Positions 47,380 through 57,084 of a stretch of DNA of 64,000 nucleotides are shown in pieces (position 1 is the first letter of the stretch; each line of letters opens with the position of its first letter). Below the pieces are notes generated by a model, which worked only from the letters and a program-made list of their open reading frames with translations, was not told the origin of the DNA and did no database searches. Made by a program: the position numbers and the translations under genes. Source of the stretch: Deltaproteobacteria bacterium (lineage in GTDB: Bacteria > Desulfobacterota > Desulfuromonadia > Geobacterales > Geobacteraceae); assembly GCA_009668975.1 (NCBI GenBank), contig SBEG01000007.1, forward strand, positions 62,001 through 126,000, given 5' to 3'.

Positions 47380-50300
47380 ATGCCTGAATTTGTCAAAATT
47401 GCGCTGCAGGGCGTTCGCAGCAAGCTTCTCGACTTGACCCGTCGCAATCGGCTTCTCAATTATAAGGAGAGTGCAAAGAGCATTCGCGTGGTCGATGAAC
47501 TTCCTGATGAGGTGTTCCGCATTCTGGTCCTCGAAGGGAAGGAAATGGAGTTTGTGCCGTTGCGAGAGGAAAGATCTCCAGCACAAGGTTCCCTTCATGC
47601 TATTGATTCTGCCTCTGTACAAAGCGATATCAATCTCGTCGATCGAAATCATGAACTGCCACAACCTAATGGGACGGTGGCCCGAAAACATCGAGATACC
47701 CGCCTCCAGACACCATTTGCCGATGTCGTTTTAGAACGGCGCTGTAAAAAACTCCTTCAGGAGTCGCGAACAGCCATCGAAGAAACCGGGAGCAATCTCC
47801 TTCATCTGGCCATAGGCTTCCTGGAATGGTTCGAGTCGGATGACTCGTCAACTTTAACCAGGGCTCCTCTAATCCTCGTTCCAGTCAAGATCGAGCGATC
47901 CCGTATAGACAGTCAATCGAACTGTTACACCTACACAATTTCGTATACCGGCGAAGACATCGAGACAAACCTTTCGCTTGCAGTGAAACTGGATCACGAT
48001 TTCAATCTCGTACTGCCAGATCTTGGTGAAGATGTTCTTCCGGAGTCTTACTTCAAGGAAGTCGCATCGACGGTATCTAAACGGCCAAACTGGAGTGTCG
48101 CCCGAGAGATGGTCTTGGGGCTCTTCAGTTTTTCAAAGCTTCTTATGTATCGTGATCTCGATCCAGACAGATGGCCGGATGGGCACCGAATAATCGATCA
48201 TTCGAATATCACCCGTGTCCTTGGCGCAAGGCAAGACGGTGAGACTGGCGACAAACAACCATACGGTGAAGAGTTCAACATAGAAACCACAACTCCGGCT
48301 AGTAGCACACCTCTAATCTTTGATGCGGACAGTTCCCAGTCTTCGGTAATTATCGACGCAATACAAAATGAGGAGAACCTGGTGGTCGAAGGACCGCCCG
48401 GAACCGGAAAGAGCCAGACTATCACCAATCTGATAGCAGCTGCGCTCCACCATGGCATGTCGGTGCTCTTTGTCGCAGAAAAGAAGGCTGCCCTTGAAGT
48501 CGTCCGCTCCCGTCTTGACCACGCAGGTCTTGGCGATTTCTGTCTCGAGCTGCATAGCCATAAGACCCAGAAGGGTCAACTCCATGCCGATATCGGTAAG
48601 AGGCTAAGAAAAGAGTTTCGTGATGCCAAAACACTCGATAATGAAATCAACGATCTAAAACGTGAGCGCGACAGGCTTTTTAAGTATTCAAATCTTGTTA
48701 GCACCCACGTTGGGCCGAGTGGAGAAACCATTTACGAAATTTTCTGGGCAGCCGAGTGTTGTCGCAATAAACTCGCCGGGAAACCACCACGCTTTTGTAT
48801 CAGCAACCCTTTGTCTTTGTCCCGCGATCAGATTAACGATCGGGTTAATCTCCTCCATGATGTAGCGCGATTGCGCCTTGACTTGAGCGATGAAGCCATT
48901 CGTGCTTGGCGGGATTTTCGCCCGGGGATTATCCTGCCAGGGGATGAAGCACAGGTCCTCGGCATTCTGACAATTCTCCAGGAACAGCTTGATTGCTATC
49001 GCCGCTTCCTCGAGGAGAATCTGAGTGACGGCACTTGGCCGCTGCCACTAAACCTTATCCACCTTCGCCGGCTTCGGCAGGTCAGACGCGACGTTCTCGA
49101 TGAATTGCCGGCCGATTTCCACCAAACGCTTGCACCTCAATTCACTTCTCAAACCAATATTGAAAAACTTGAAGGGCTCGACCGTGCCATCACGGAATAT
49201 CGTCATCTTCTGCAGGTGTCAGAAGTAATTGCCCGGTCTCTGGATGGTGAAGTGAGCGCTGCGACAGTGCTTCCAATATCCGACGCGACTGGCCAGCTTG
49301 AAGCGATTGGACATGGTGACAAAAGCATACGGGATTTGACTGGCCTTGCAGAAAAACTCGCTGTAGCGAACGCTATTCTAAATCGTCTTATTGAAACTTC
49401 TATCTCAATGCAAAGCATTCTTGCGGATGTTCCGGTCAAACTTGGCGAGTATCGGCGGATTATTGAACTCAATCGAGTGATTAAGGAATTACCGGTGCCA
49501 ATGGAAGGCCGGTGTTACCCTGAATACACCCTTGAAGAGACTGACGTCGTCTTCCAGGCCGCCAAAGCTGCCTGCGAGGCATTAACCAGTCAACTAGTCG
49601 AACATGGTCAATTCTTCCTTCTCCGCTACCTCCCCGATCGCTCTGTCCTTGCCGATCTTGCAAGGCAGCTACGATCATTCCGCGGCTCTTACTTTGCGAT
49701 CTTTTCCGCTCAATACCGGAAGATTCGCCGGACGATTAAGGGGTTTCTTGTAGATCCAAAGTCATACAAGACTACCGATCTGATCGAAAGGCTGGAGGGT
49801 TTGGCTGATACAGTTGATGCCATTGCAGAGATTCGCTCAAACGAAAAATTCAGCAAGGCACTCGGTCCACTCTATTGTGGCACTGAGACTGATTGGGATA
49901 AGCTCCAAACATGTATTACCTGGGGAGCTGAGTTTAGCAATGTGGTCGGTTCGCAGCAGCAAGCTTTTAGCATTGCACCGCAGCTAGCGGAAGTGACAAC
50001 CATTGTTGCCGCTGCCTCAATGACTCTACGGGAAACATTAGATGAACTGTTACCATTCCACGCACTATTTGACCTGCAGGATGATGTAAGAGTTGCCGAT
50101 GCTTCCTCACGCCTCCGGATAGATAAAGAGCAACTCGACTCGCTACTAAAACCGTTGCTAGCTTACCCACGCCTTCAGGAAATCGACATTACCTCGCTAT
50201 CAGAGGCGGCTCAGTCGTTCCTCTCGGCGGATCATCTCATGGCGAATCTTGATGACAAACACTACCGGAGGCTACTCGGGACCGAATACCGTAGGATGGA

Positions 50301-52686
50301 TACGGCCACCAACAAAATTTTGCCAACGGCACACTGGGTTGGTTCGCTTAACGACCGGGGACAGCTTCCGAACAAATTGGTTTCCTGGCTAGTAGCTGTC
50401 GATACGGTCGCTCGTCGGGATCTGCTTGAAAACCTTCTGGCTGCAAATGAAGAGTTTTTGTCACAGTGTGATGCCTTTGTAGCTAACCTTGCCCGTCACG
50501 GCGAGTTATCTGATAGAAGTCTCTTTTGTGCGAATGACCACCCATGCACCCTGGATAATTTCGCTGATGCTGTTGTTCTGCGATTAAGGAACATTCAATA
50601 TCTGGTTACCTTGGGTGACTACCGTCGCGCCTTGGAGCGGGCGAATTCGATGGATCTCGAATCGTTTACCGAGGCGATTGAAAGCGGGAGTATTAGTCCG
50701 GATGAGAGCGCCGCTCTTTATCAACATGCAGTGTACGACAGCATGGCACGGGAATTAATAGCTTATCACCCGCTACTGGCGTCCTTTACCCGTGCCGAGT
50801 ATGAAGGGATACGGGAGCGTTTTGCTTCACTAGACAGACAGATTATGATTAACACCCGGGAACGAATCGCCCATAAAGCCGCATCCTGCTCTATCCCGCC
50901 TGGAATTGGTTACGGTCCGGTCAGAGATCATACCGATTTGGCTCTTATCGAGCGTGAGTTGCAAAAACAAAAACGGCACATCCCGATCCGGCAGTTGGTT
51001 CGTCGGGCAGGAAGTGCCTTAAAGGCAATCAAGCCCTGTTTCATGATGAGCCCCCTTTCTGTGGCCCAGTATCTCGAACCGGGCCAGGTTACCTTTGACT
51101 TGGTCGTCATGGACGAAGCATCTCAACTCAAGCCGGAAGATGCACTTGGCGCACTAGCAAGGGCCAGGCAATTGATCGTTGTCGGTGACCCGAATCAGTT
51201 GCCTCCGACCAGTTTCTTCGACCGAAGCGATAGCGTAATCGACGAAGAGGACGACTTAGCAGCTATACAGGATACGGAATCCATTTTGGATATATGCCTA
51301 ACATCCTACCGGAAGCGCCGCTTACGCTGGCACTACCGTTCGGAACATGAGAGCCTTATTGCATTCTCCAACCACCGCTTCTACGACAATGATCTGATTA
51401 TTTTTCCGTCACCGATGGGTAAAAACCGCAACTACGGTGTCCACCGACACTACATCGAAGGCGCCACATATCTGAAGGGGCGAAACAGGGTCGAGGCGGA
51501 AGCAGTGGCATTGGCGGTCGTTGAGCATTTCCGAAGTAATCCTAAGCTTAGCCTTGGTGTGGCGACTTTCAACAGGGAACAGGCAGAGCTGGTTCTCGAC
51601 GTCCTCGATCGGCTTCAAAAAGAAGAGTCATGGCTTGAGAGGGCAATCAAGGAGACAGAATCAAGCGAAGAGCCCTTCTTTGTCAAGAACCTGGAGAATG
51701 TTCAGGGGGACGAACGTGATATCATTTTTGTAGCAACTACGTATGGGCCAGACCCTTCGACTATGCAAGTTTTCCAAAGGTTTGGCCCCATAGCAAGAGA
51801 TTCGGGTTGGCGACGGCTCAATGTCATTTTCACTCGGGCAAAAAAGCGTCTCGAACTATTCACCTCGCTTCGTTCCGCAGACATCAAGCTCAACGAAAAC
51901 CCCTCGAAGGGAACTCAGGCGCTCAAGGCGTACCTTTCGTATGCAGAAACCGGAATCCTGACCGATTGCCCCACTACTGGAGGTCGTGAACCGGACAGTG
52001 ATTTTGAAAAGTCAGTTGCCTACCATCTTCAATTGCAAGGTTTCCGGACAGTAGCTCAGGTTGGTGTTGCCGGGTTCTTCATTGATATTGGAGTCATGCA
52101 CCCGGAGCGGGATGGAGAATTCATCCTTGGAGTTGAGTGTGATGGTGCAGCGTATCATTCGGCCAAGTCAGCACGAGACCGCGACCGACTCAGACAGGAA
52201 ATCCTTGAACGAAAGGGGTGGAGAATTCACCGTATTTGGTCAACTGACTGGTTTAAGAACCGCGACCGTGAAGTGCAGCGATTGCTCAATTCCGTCAGAC
52301 AGGCGATAGAAGAACGTGTACGGATTGTTGCGCCAGTCTCCGACTCCCATGGAGATTTCGAGACTAAACTTGCCGAACTTCTCCGCAAGGTTAATCAACC
52401 GGTGCCTGCTGCCGAGACGACTAGCCAGGAAAAGGCCTCCGAAGCAGCCACGAAAAGTCTGCGAGACGAACTCATCGAATATCGGCAATCAAATATCAAT
52501 CCCAATTTCCCCGACCAAAATAGAGGAATCCTTCGGGACGAAATTCTGGATCGTCTTGTCAGACTTATGCCTTTAACGAGGGAGGAGTTCTATAAGGCGG
52601 TGCCGATTGACTTACGGCAGGGTACCGATAGTAAGCAGATGCAATACCTGGATGATATCTTAGAGTTAATCGATGCGTATGCGTAA
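47380..52686 (+). CDS. giant DUF4011 helicase with C-terminal Vsr-like nuclease
   Basis: 1768 residues. The N-terminal DUF4011 region (~1-250) starts LQGVRSKLLDLTRRNRLLNY. An SF1 helicase is split by a long helical insert (~400-1150): Walker A GPPGTGKS (338-345), DEAS box in VVMDEASQLKPEDALG (D1245, E1246), GDPNQLPPTSFF, and NVQGDERDIIFVATTYG near 1440. The C-terminal Vsr/DUF559-type nuclease (~1542-1625) carries D1569 and E1586-C-D1588. From memory this is the architecture of a single-gene anti-phage protein called Hhe by Gao et al. (2020). All catalytic motifs look intact. Confidence 0.85.
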   Translation: MPEFVKIALQGVRSKLLDLTRRNRLLNYKESAKSIRVVDELPDEVFRILVLEGKEMEFVPLREERSPAQGSLHAIDSASVQSDINLVDRNHELPQPNGTVARKHRDTRLQTPFADVVLERRCKKLLQESRTAIEETGSNLLHLAIGFLEWFESDDSSTLTRAPLILVPVKIERSRIDSQSNCYTYTISYTGEDIETNLSLAVKLDHDFNLVLPDLGEDVLPESYFKEVASTVSKRPNWSVAREMVLGLFSFSKLLMYRDLDPDRWPDGHRIIDHSNITRVLGARQDGETGDKQPYGEEFNIETTTPASSTPLIFDADSSQSSVIIDAIQNEENLVVEGPPGTGKSQTITNLIAAALHHGMSVLFVAEKKAALEVVRSRLDHAGLGDFCLELHSHKTQKGQLHADIGKRLRKEFRDAKTLDNEINDLKRERDRLFKYSNLVSTHVGPSGETIYEIFWAAECCRNKLAGKPPRFCISNPLSLSRDQINDRVNLLHDVARLRLDLSDEAIRAWRDFRPGIILPGDEAQVLGILTILQEQLDCYRRFLEENLSDGTWPLPLNLIHLRRLRQVRRDVLDELPADFHQTLAPQFTSQTNIEKLEGLDRAITEYRHLLQVSEVIARSLDGEVSAATVLPISDATGQLEAIGHGDKSIRDLTGLAEKLAVANAILNRLIETSISMQSILADVPVKLGEYRRIIELNRVIKELPVPMEGRCYPEYTLEETDVVFQAAKAACEALTSQLVEHGQFFLLRYLPDRSVLADLARQLRSFRGSYFAIFSAQYRKIRRTIKGFLVDPKSYKTTDLIERLEGLADTVDAIAEIRSNEKFSKALGPLYCGTETDWDKLQTCITWGAEFSNVVGSQQQAFSIAPQLAEVTTIVAAASMTLRETLDELLPFHALFDLQDDVRVADASSRLRIDKEQLDSLLKPLLAYPRLQEIDITSLSEAAQSFLSADHLMANLDDKHYRRLLGTEYRRMDTATNKILPTAHWVGSLNDRGQLPNKLVSWLVAVDTVARRDLLENLLAANEEFLSQCDAFVANLARHGELSDRSLFCANDHPCTLDNFADAVVLRLRNIQYLVTLGDYRRALERANSMDLESFTEAIESGSISPDESAALYQHAVYDSMARELIAYHPLLASFTRAEYEGIRERFASLDRQIMINTRERIAHKAASCSIPPGIGYGPVRDHTDLALIERELQKQKRHIPIRQLVRRAGSALKAIKPCFMMSPLSVAQYLEPGQVTFDLVVMDEASQLKPEDALGALARARQLIVVGDPNQLPPTSFFDRSDSVIDEEDDLAAIQDTESILDICLTSYRKRRLRWHYRSEHESLIAFSNHRFYDNDLIIFPSPMGKNRNYGVHRHYIEGATYLKGRNRVEAEAVALAVVEHFRSNPKLSLGVATFNREQAELVLDVLDRLQKEESWLERAIKETESSEEPFFVKNLENVQGDERDIIFVATTYGPDPSTMQVFQRFGPIARDSGWRRLNVIFTRAKKRLELFTSLRSADIKLNENPSKGTQALKAYLSYAETGILTDCPTTGGREPDSDFEKSVAYHLQLQGFRTVAQVGVAGFFIDIGVMHPERDGEFILGVECDGAAYHSAKSARDRDRLRQEILERKGWRIHRIWSTDWFKNRDREVQRLLNSVRQAIEERVRIVAPVSDSHGDFETKLAELLRKVNQPVPAAETTSQEKASEAATKSLRDELIEYRQSNINPNFPDQNRGILRDEILDRLVRLMPLTREEFYKAVPIDLRQGTDSKQMQYLDDILELIDAYA

Positions 52687-52787
52687 AGAACCGTTATGCA
52701 GGATGTAGATCTATACGACAGCTTATATGGGTGGATCGACAGTATCTGATATTCGCTGGAAAACTAGTGCTAGTGTTGAAGTGGCAA

Positions 52788-53201
52788 TTACTCAACTTTT
52801 GCCCCCTTCTCTTTTTGCAACTCTTCCTTCAGTGACGTCCAGACGCGCAACTTACCTACGTCGCTCAAATCGCACCAGTCTCTTAAAAAGAGAATGCTAA
52901 GTGGGTCGTTAGATAATTCTTGGTCAGATGGGTTTTTCGCAATCATTTGTGTTGCATGTTGATCCCCAGTCTTTTCCTGTCTCTTTGGTCCCTGCCCGGT
53001 CAATAACCAACTCGGATTAATATCTGGAAAATATTCCAAAATCTTATTCAAGTATTCAGAGTCAGGCTTCCTTGTCCCCCTTTCATAATTGGCAACTGTG
53101 CCTTTGTATACCCCAAAAATTCTTCCGAATTCCTCTTGAAGTATCTTACCCCGAATTTCTTTTAACCGATCACCAATCGCCAATTTATATCTCCTTAGCA
53201 C
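52788..53201 (-). CDS. XRE-family HTH regulator
   Basis: 137 residues. The N-terminal helix-turn-helix (GDRLKEIRGKILQEEFGRIFGVYKGTVANYERGTRKP split over ~9-48) is of the Cro/C1 type, followed by NPSWLLTGQG, a phage-repressor-like linker. The C-terminus is short. It is the only minus-strand gene of the element, lying between the cargo and the tns operon. It may repress itself and the tns genes across the AT-rich gap. Convergent with the giant helicase gene. Confidence 0.8.
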   Translation of the reverse strand: MLRRYKLAIGDRLKEIRGKILQEEFGRIFGVYKGTVANYERGTRKPDSEYLNKILEYFPDINPSWLLTGQGPKRQEKTGDQHATQMIAKNPSDQELSNDPLSILFLRDWCDLSDVGKLRVWTSLKEELQKEKGAKVE

Positions 53202-53992
53202 AATTCGAAACCAACAAAATAATAGACCAAAAATCTATTTTTGTAAATAATGAACTAAATATATACCTGCAAGTATACATATATAGCTACATAACTATTT
53301 TTTTAAATTTATAGTGATTTTGCCTAGCGCCTATTTTCTTATTGACAGAATCTACGTTTGTGCGTTATAAATACTGTACCCAATTATTTTAAGGATTGTC
53401 TCCCTGATATTTGTTGTCGATGATACCGATGAAATTGCTATCGGCCCTTAACAGGTAGAAAAATTTCAGCAATTAACAAAATGAGCATTATTGTCTCATT
53501 CAGATCAGCTTTCTTCTTGATATATAAAATATATTAAAAAAATATGCAACTATAAATGTCAAATTTAGTTTTGTCAGTCGAGCAAGGATAAATTTGAAGA
53601 TGGTCGCTCAATTGTCCGCGTAACAAGAATATCCAGGAAAAGATATAAGTCTAAATTTTTACTTCTCGACAAAGACAATTTGCGCTAGAGGGAAATATTA
53701 GTGATCAGAATATCATCTGGATTTGATTATGCCGAAAAACACCGAGTAATCCCTGGTGGATGAAGTTCCGGAGCGGGAAAAAGCAACGAACCCTTGCTGA
53801 CAATTTGGCACGTTCAAAACCACACTAGTTAACCATCGCACTGCCGAAAAAGGTTTACGGAATACGTTGAAGTGCATTGATAGCCGGGTTTGAGAAAACG
53901 TAGTTTGGATGTTGCAACGGCCTGGATCATGTCGTGCAACTATATGGGGTTAATGCAAGAAGGCGGAAATCAGACCAGCGAATGGATTGATT
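53202..53992. other. 790-bp AT-rich non-coding region before tnsA
   Basis: No frame codes for a recognisable protein. It must hold the promoters of the XRE gene and of tnsA. A candidate internal element terminus is at 53347 (separate entry). A stretch near 53720-53735 (TTTGATTATGCCGAAAA) resembles the tnsA initiation region (TTGATTATGCCAAAA at 53987), possibly a decayed duplication of the tnsA start. Confidence 0.5.
53235..53347 (-). repeat. candidate second Tn7-like end (weak)
   Basis: Read on the minus strand from 53347 the sequence begins TGTCAATAAG and continues AAAATAGGCGCTAG, similar to the AAAATAAAGTCGCTAG core of the repeats at 33371-33430. Two further AAAATAG cores lie at 53295-53301 and 53235-53241, spaced as in a Tn7 left end. 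The 5 bp after it, GAATC, differ by one base from GAAGC beside glmS. The region is AT-rich, so chance matches are possible. Confidence 0.35.
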
Positions 53993-54814
53993 ATGCCAAA
54001 ACGGAAAATAAGTAGTACAGCCAGTAAGCTGAAAAAAGGGCGCGGCCAGGGGAGCGGCATCGACTACCAGCCATTCCTCAAAGTTCGTGAAGTTCCTTCT
54101 AAAGGGCTTTCCCACAGAACAAAAGGTCTACATACCCTTCGTGTACATCATTCCCTTTCCACGCTTGAGCATAATTACCTGCAGATCCTAGATTGGTCAC
54201 AACAGGTTGCCGATATCCGTGAACAATATCCACTTCCTCTCGATGAAACCTTGAGTATCGCCAATCGCCTATCGATAATTCACCCTCCAGCGCATAAAGA
54301 TCCCGACGTTATGACTACCGACTTTGTCATCGACATCAAGCAGGGGGAACGCGTCCAGAAGATTGCACGCACGTTGAAATACGCTAAAGACTTGAATGAT
54401 GGCAGGGTTATTGAAAAATTTGAAATTGAGAGAACTTATTGGACTGAGCAGGGCATTGACTGGGGAATAGTGACTGAATTGGATATCCCTGATGACCTTG
54501 TACAAAATCTTCGGTGGCTGCGACAGGGCATCCATTTAGAGGATCTGCCGAACATTGACCATGGCGATGTCAGCTATTATGAAGAAGCACTTTTTTCAAT
54601 AATTTCATCCAATACGGATACTTCATTGGCTCAAGTTGGAAAGTTAGCCGATACCCGTCTTTGCTTTGAGCCCGGTACCGGCTTGTCTCTCATTAGATAC
54701 TTTATTGCCACACGTATATGGCAAATCGACATGATGAAAAAGATTATTCCGTCCCATCCCATGGTACTTCTCGATAGAACAAATACATGGAAAGACCATA
54801 TCTCCAATGGATAA
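53993..54814 (+). CDS. tnsA: Tn7-like transposase subunit TnsA
   Basis: 273 residues from ATG 53993; a TTG two codons earlier is less likely. Collinear with Tn7 TnsA: GRGQGSGIDYQPFLKVREVP near the start, catalytic E59 in STLEHNY, D110 in TTDFVID and a Lys (K129 by alignment) in TLKYAKDL, then FEIERTYW and the C-terminal TnsC-contact domain. TnsA cuts the 5' ends of the element, allowing cut-and-paste transposition. It overlaps tnsB by 8 bp. Confidence 0.93.
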   Translation: MPKRKISSTASKLKKGRGQGSGIDYQPFLKVREVPSKGLSHRTKGLHTLRVHHSLSTLEHNYLQILDWSQQVADIREQYPLPLDETLSIANRLSIIHPPAHKDPDVMTTDFVIDIKQGERVQKIARTLKYAKDLNDGRVIEKFEIERTYWTEQGIDWGIVTELDIPDDLVQNLRWLRQGIHLEDLPNIDHGDVSYYEEALFSIISSNTDTSLAQVGKLADTRLCFEPGTGLSLIRYFIATRIWQIDMMKKIIPSHPMVLLDRTNTWKDHISNG

Positions 54815-57011
54815 GATCATTCTCAATTCAATCATTCAATGGCTTTGTGAAAATGATAGTACCACCTTAGAACGGGTGCTCTGGGTGGAACAGTCCTGTG
54901 AAACAGTCATTGTCATATCCATGGATGAGCCAAAATCGTTGCCATTTATGCGCATCGAGTCAGAAATCGAAAAAGCAATCCATGAGGGAATGGCAATTTT
55001 GCGACAAGTCGATCCCTATTCTGCATTAGCCAATCCCGACCTAGATTTTCTCGAAAAACATCGTAAAAAGAGAGACAGCAGCTGGGAAATTATTAAAGAA
55101 TTAGTTGTGGAAGTGCCAAATATTTATTTGAAAGATTTCCGGGGACCATTAGTTAGTAAGCAGGCTAAAGAAATGGGATGCTCCGTTCCTTCAGTTTACA
55201 AGTATTTGCACAACTACTGGGTCAGGGGAATGATAAAAAACGCTCTACTCCCGACGTACCACAAGTGTGGAGCACCGGGAAAACTGCGAGCAACAAATAG
55301 TGCTCATGAAAAGAACAAACCTAAGAAACGAGGGCGTCCTACTCTCCTCGCAAGAAACTTTCCAGACAGGACTGGTGTCAACGTTGACGAGGAAATAAGG
55401 AGAATATTTTCCATTTCCAAGAAAACACTCTTCAATACCGGTAAGTGTAGCACCCTCTTTGACACCCATCAGGTAATGCTCGAAAAATTCTTCAATATCG
55501 GCCATGACTGCAACGGTAAACCTATTTTGCCACCCGCATATGAAACCCCGAGTTATCGCCAGTTTACTAATTGGAACTTGAAAGAAAAAGATTTTGTCAA
55601 ATCCATCATTTCCCGGGAAGGTCAACGTAAGTACGAGTTGACCTGCCGGCCTTTGCTTGGTAACTCAACCACGCTGGCTTTCGGGCCGGGAGCGGTTTAC
55701 CAGATCGATGCGACTATCGGCGATGTCTACCTCGTCTGGTTCCTGGATCGAACTAAGCTGATCGGCCGTCCCGTCATATATTTCTGCATAGATGTCTTCA
55801 GTCGCATGATCACGGGCATCCATGTCGGCCTCGAGGGTCCCAACTGGACCATGGCCATGATGTCGCTGGCCAACACTATGAATGACAAGGTGAGCTTTTG
55901 CGCCAAATACGGCATAACTATTGACTTCGAAGCCTGGCCTTGCAGTTATTTGCCATGTCAATATACCGCCGACCGAGGAGAGCTACTTTGTGATAACTCC
56001 GAGGGCCTGGTTTCCTCCCTCGACATAACCGTAGCTAACTGCCCCCCTTACCGAGGTGACTATAAAGGAATAATTGAAAGGCAATTCGGAAGGGTCAATC
56101 AAAAAACGATCAACTGGTTGCCAGGTATCGTTCGAAAGCGTCAACCTGGGGAAAAGAATCCAGCGCTGGATGCCAAACTGGATCTTAAAGAATTCATTCA
56201 GGTTCTTATCTACGATGTCCTGGAATACAACCTTACGCACCGTATCGATACAAAACGCTATCCGATGGGGAAAGATATGATCCGAGATGGGGTTGAGCCG
56301 ATTCCGATCGAGTTATGGAATTGGGGTATAGTCAACAGATCTGGCCATCTCAGGCAAAAATCCCCACAGGCAGTAATGCTTGCTCTCATGCCCAAGGCAA
56401 AGGGGAAAGTCACTGAGCAAGGAATCAGAGCCAACGGCATGTTCTACGGATGTCAGCGTGCCCTTGATGAGCAATGGTATCAAAGGGCCCGGAGAAAAGG
56501 GAACTGGGACATTCCGGTCTGCTACGATCCCCGCAATATCGATATCATAAACCTGATGCTGACCGATGGTACTGTGGAATCCTGTAGCCGACTGGGTGCC
56601 AGGCGTGATCCCAACGACCGCTTCGACGAGTGTTGCCTGGAAGATGTTCAGGAATATTTCGGAGTTGAAAGCTTGAAGTCCCAGCTATACCAATCGACAG
56701 CCCAGCAAAGTGCAGCAGATTATAACTCCTTAAAACAGCAAATCATAAATAACGCCACAAAACTGACCAATGAAGCGAACCCGGTAAAGACCAGCAACAA
56801 CCGGCGACAAAAAGACTTGAAGAAAAACCGTGATGCTGCCCGTGATCATCAGCGCAACGAAGAAAAATGGAGTCTAGGGCAAGTTGATGATGCTGGAGCG
56901 GGGCCAGGCAAAGTACTGCCGTTCCCACCATTGAACGAAGAAATCCTTCCACTCTGGAAAAGGTATCTAACCAAAATCGAGGACGTAGAACGGGATGAGC
57001 AGGACGAGTAG
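54807..57011 (+). CDS. tnsB: Tn7-like DDE transposase TnsB
   Basis: 734 residues. N-terminal DNA-binding helical domains (~1-250, with AKEMGCSVPSVYKYLHNYW as one HTH) precede an rve-type catalytic core with D301 (YQIDATIGD), D389 (ADRGELL) and E424 (IIERQFGR). The last two are exactly 35 apart, a DD35E site. A basic/acidic tail (~640-734) ends with a segment likely to contact TnsC. It binds the terminal repeats and performs 3' cleavage and strand transfer. All catalytic residues intact. Confidence 0.95.
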   Translation: MDKIILNSIIQWLCENDSTTLERVLWVEQSCETVIVISMDEPKSLPFMRIESEIEKAIHEGMAILRQVDPYSALANPDLDFLEKHRKKRDSSWEIIKELVVEVPNIYLKDFRGPLVSKQAKEMGCSVPSVYKYLHNYWVRGMIKNALLPTYHKCGAPGKLRATNSAHEKNKPKKRGRPTLLARNFPDRTGVNVDEEIRRIFSISKKTLFNTGKCSTLFDTHQVMLEKFFNIGHDCNGKPILPPAYETPSYRQFTNWNLKEKDFVKSIISREGQRKYELTCRPLLGNSTTLAFGPGAVYQIDATIGDVYLVWFLDRTKLIGRPVIYFCIDVFSRMITGIHVGLEGPNWTMAMMSLANTMNDKVSFCAKYGITIDFEAWPCSYLPCQYTADRGELLCDNSEGLVSSLDITVANCPPYRGDYKGIIERQFGRVNQKTINWLPGIVRKRQPGEKNPALDAKLDLKEFIQVLIYDVLEYNLTHRIDTKRYPMGKDMIRDGVEPIPIELWNWGIVNRSGHLRQKSPQAVMLALMPKAKGKVTEQGIRANGMFYGCQRALDEQWYQRARRKGNWDIPVCYDPRNIDIINLMLTDGTVESCSRLGARRDPNDRFDECCLEDVQEYFGVESLKSQLYQSTAQQSAADYNSLKQQIINNATKLTNEANPVKTSNNRRQKDLKKNRDAARDHQRNEEKWSLGQVDDAGAGPGKVLPFPPLNEEILPLWKRYLTKIEDVERDEQDE

Positions 57012-57084
57012 ATGCTGAATTAACCACTATACCAGCGTTTTTCGGGCCAGTTTGACTAAAGAAAGGGCTCACCAAGGAGAAGTC

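Noticed and set aside
53740..53880. Remnant gene fragment before tnsA
   Set aside because: Short runs of codons without stops appear, but no frame gives a recognisable domain, so I only note the region as non-coding.
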